From assembly GCF_042648805.1 (NCBI RefSeq), contig NZ_JBHRXZ010000022.1:372001-436000 (forward strand): a stretch of DNA of 64,000 bases. Reading direction: 5' to 3'. The DNA comes from Azomonas tarimensis (GTDB lineage Bacteria; Pseudomonadota; Gammaproteobacteria; Pseudomonadales; Pseudomonadaceae). The translations under genes were made by a program, and so were the position numbers. Position 1 is the stretch's first letter; every line of letters starts with the position of its first letter. Below the pieces are notes generated by a model, which did no database searches, was not told where the DNA came from, and saw only the letters and a list, made by a program, of their open reading frames with translations. This document shows positions 63,547-64,000 of the stretch, in pieces.

Positions 63547-63810
63547 ATGAAGATTTCCGTGGTGTATGCCGCGGCACACCAACCGGTGCTGCTTAATTGC
63601 CGGGTGGACGACGGCTGCAGTGTGGAGCAGGCCATCGAGCAATCCGGGCTGCTGCGTTACTGCCCGGACATCGACCTGAAAAAACAGAAGGTGGGTGTCT
63701 ACGGCAAATTCGTGAAGCTCGACAGCCTGTTGAAGGAAGGCGACCGCGTGGAGGTCTACCAGCGCATCACGCGGGTGCTCGATGACGATGATGATGACGA
63801 TGACGACTAG
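63547..63810 (+). CDS. rnfH: RnfH, small ubiquitin-like-fold accessory protein
   Basis: 87 residues. KISVVYAAAHQPVLLNCRVDDG, VEQAIEQSGLL, KVGVYGKFVKLDSLLKEGDRVEVYQRI are the RnfH/UPF0125 landmarks (beta-grasp fold). The exact function is unknown, but rnfH is needed with rnf1 for nitrogen fixation in A. vinelandii as I recall. The protein ends in nine consecutive Asp residues encoded by a GAT/GAC run, an unusual tail. Confidence 0.93.
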   Translation: MKISVVYAAAHQPVLLNCRVDDGCSVEQAIEQSGLLRYCPDIDLKKQKVGVYGKFVKLDSLLKEGDRVEVYQRITRVLDDDDDDDDD

Positions 63811-63828
63811 TCGCCGAGGAGGCCGCTG

Positions 63829-64000
63829 ATGGACACCCCTGAAACACTGAGCCGCGAGACCGCCCTGCGCATCGCACTGGCTGCCCGGGCATTGCCCGGC
63901 ATCAGTCTGGCCCAGTTGCTTGATATGTTGCAGCAGCGCATCGTCGGTCCGCTGACCGAGGAGAGCTTGCAGACGGTCACCGTCACCGATCTGAAGACCG
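63829..64000 (+). CDS. nafY: NafY (gamma protein), nitrogenase cofactor carrier, N-terminal part
   Basis: Only the first 57 codons are in the window; the frame is open to the right edge. GAGGAGG precedes the ATG. The peptide METHOD is recognition by eye of SRETALRIALAARALPGISL and LLDMLQQRIVGPLTEESLQ, resembling the helical N-terminal domain of A. vinelandii NafY, which is encoded right after rnf1. NafY binds FeMo-co and apo-dinitrogenase. The diagnostic C-terminal NifX-like domain is beyond the window. Confidence 0.75.
   Translation, partial: MDTPETLSRETALRIALAARALPGISLAQLLDMLQQRIVGPLTEESLQTVTVTDLKT

Overview
The window reads as chromosomal DNA of a nitrogen-fixing Pseudomonadaceae gammaproteobacterium, close to the Azotobacter / Stutzerimonas group. 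Coding DNA is GC-rich. Most of the window follows the gene order of the Pseudomonas aeruginosa hemW-rdgB-metWX-proC-pilTU-pyrRBC'-algH-tonB3-gshB-pilGHIJK-chpABC-rsmE-bioA-yceI-mexAB-oprM region, recalled from knowledge and not searched. The last 13 kb is a nif/rnf cluster in the Azotobacter order: grx5-rhd-nifQ-nifO-fdxN-nifB-nifA-nifL, then divergently rnfABCDGEH and nafY.

Layout. 1-6.05 kb (minus): two near-duplicate globin-coupled GGDEF/EAL cyclic-di-GMP proteins flank an Aer-like PAS chemoreceptor. 6.05-6.64 kb: an AT-richer spacer. 6.64-10.48 kb (plus): a TAXI-type TRAP transporter (receptor, then fused permease with a C-terminal PDZ-like DUF3394 part) and a tiny Cys-rich gene. 10.5-18.2 kb (minus): a stray PilT/PilU-type ATPase, DUF3392, hemW, rdgB, DUF4426, metW, metX, yggT, proC, yggS. 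18.3-20.5 kb (plus): pilT, pilU. 20.5-22.6 kb (minus): an SOS-box-controlled radical-SAM/DUF4130 DNA-repair pair. 22.7 kb: a TM2 protein. 23.1-29.0 kb (minus): pyrC' (inactive), pyrB, pyrR, ruvX, algH, tonB3, gshB. 29.2-41.6 kb (plus): the Pil-Chp chemosensory cluster with a 2,143-residue ChpA. 41.6-43.8 kb (minus): rsmE, bioA. 44.0-51.0 kb (plus): cytochrome b561-yceI and a MexAB-OprM/TtgABC pump whose usual neighbouring repressor gene is absent, although a TtgR-like operator is present. 51.1-58.0 kb (minus): nif accessory and regulatory genes. 58.4-64 kb (plus): rnf1 and the start of nafY.

How the parts work together. The Rnf complex pumps ions and reduces ferredoxin or flavodoxin for nitrogenase. 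NifB, NifQ, NifO, FdxN, the rhodanese and the glutaredoxin serve FeMo-cofactor and Fe-S assembly. NifL/NifA is the redox- and nitrogen-responsive switch. Regulatory DNA is legible: GG-N10-GC sigma-54 promoters precede nifB, nifL and rnfA, pairs of TGT-N10-ACA NifA sites lie upstream of nifB and between nifL and rnfA, and a perfect TTGAT-N4-ATCAA Anr/FNR box sits upstream of rnfA. The other theme is surface motility and cyclic-di-GMP: PilT/PilU, Pil-Chp, an Aer-like receptor and two heme-globin c-di-GMP enzymes.

No rRNA or tRNA gene, insertion sequence, integrase, CRISPR array or obvious attachment site was recognised. Identifications rest on motif and family recognition by eye; no database search was run.
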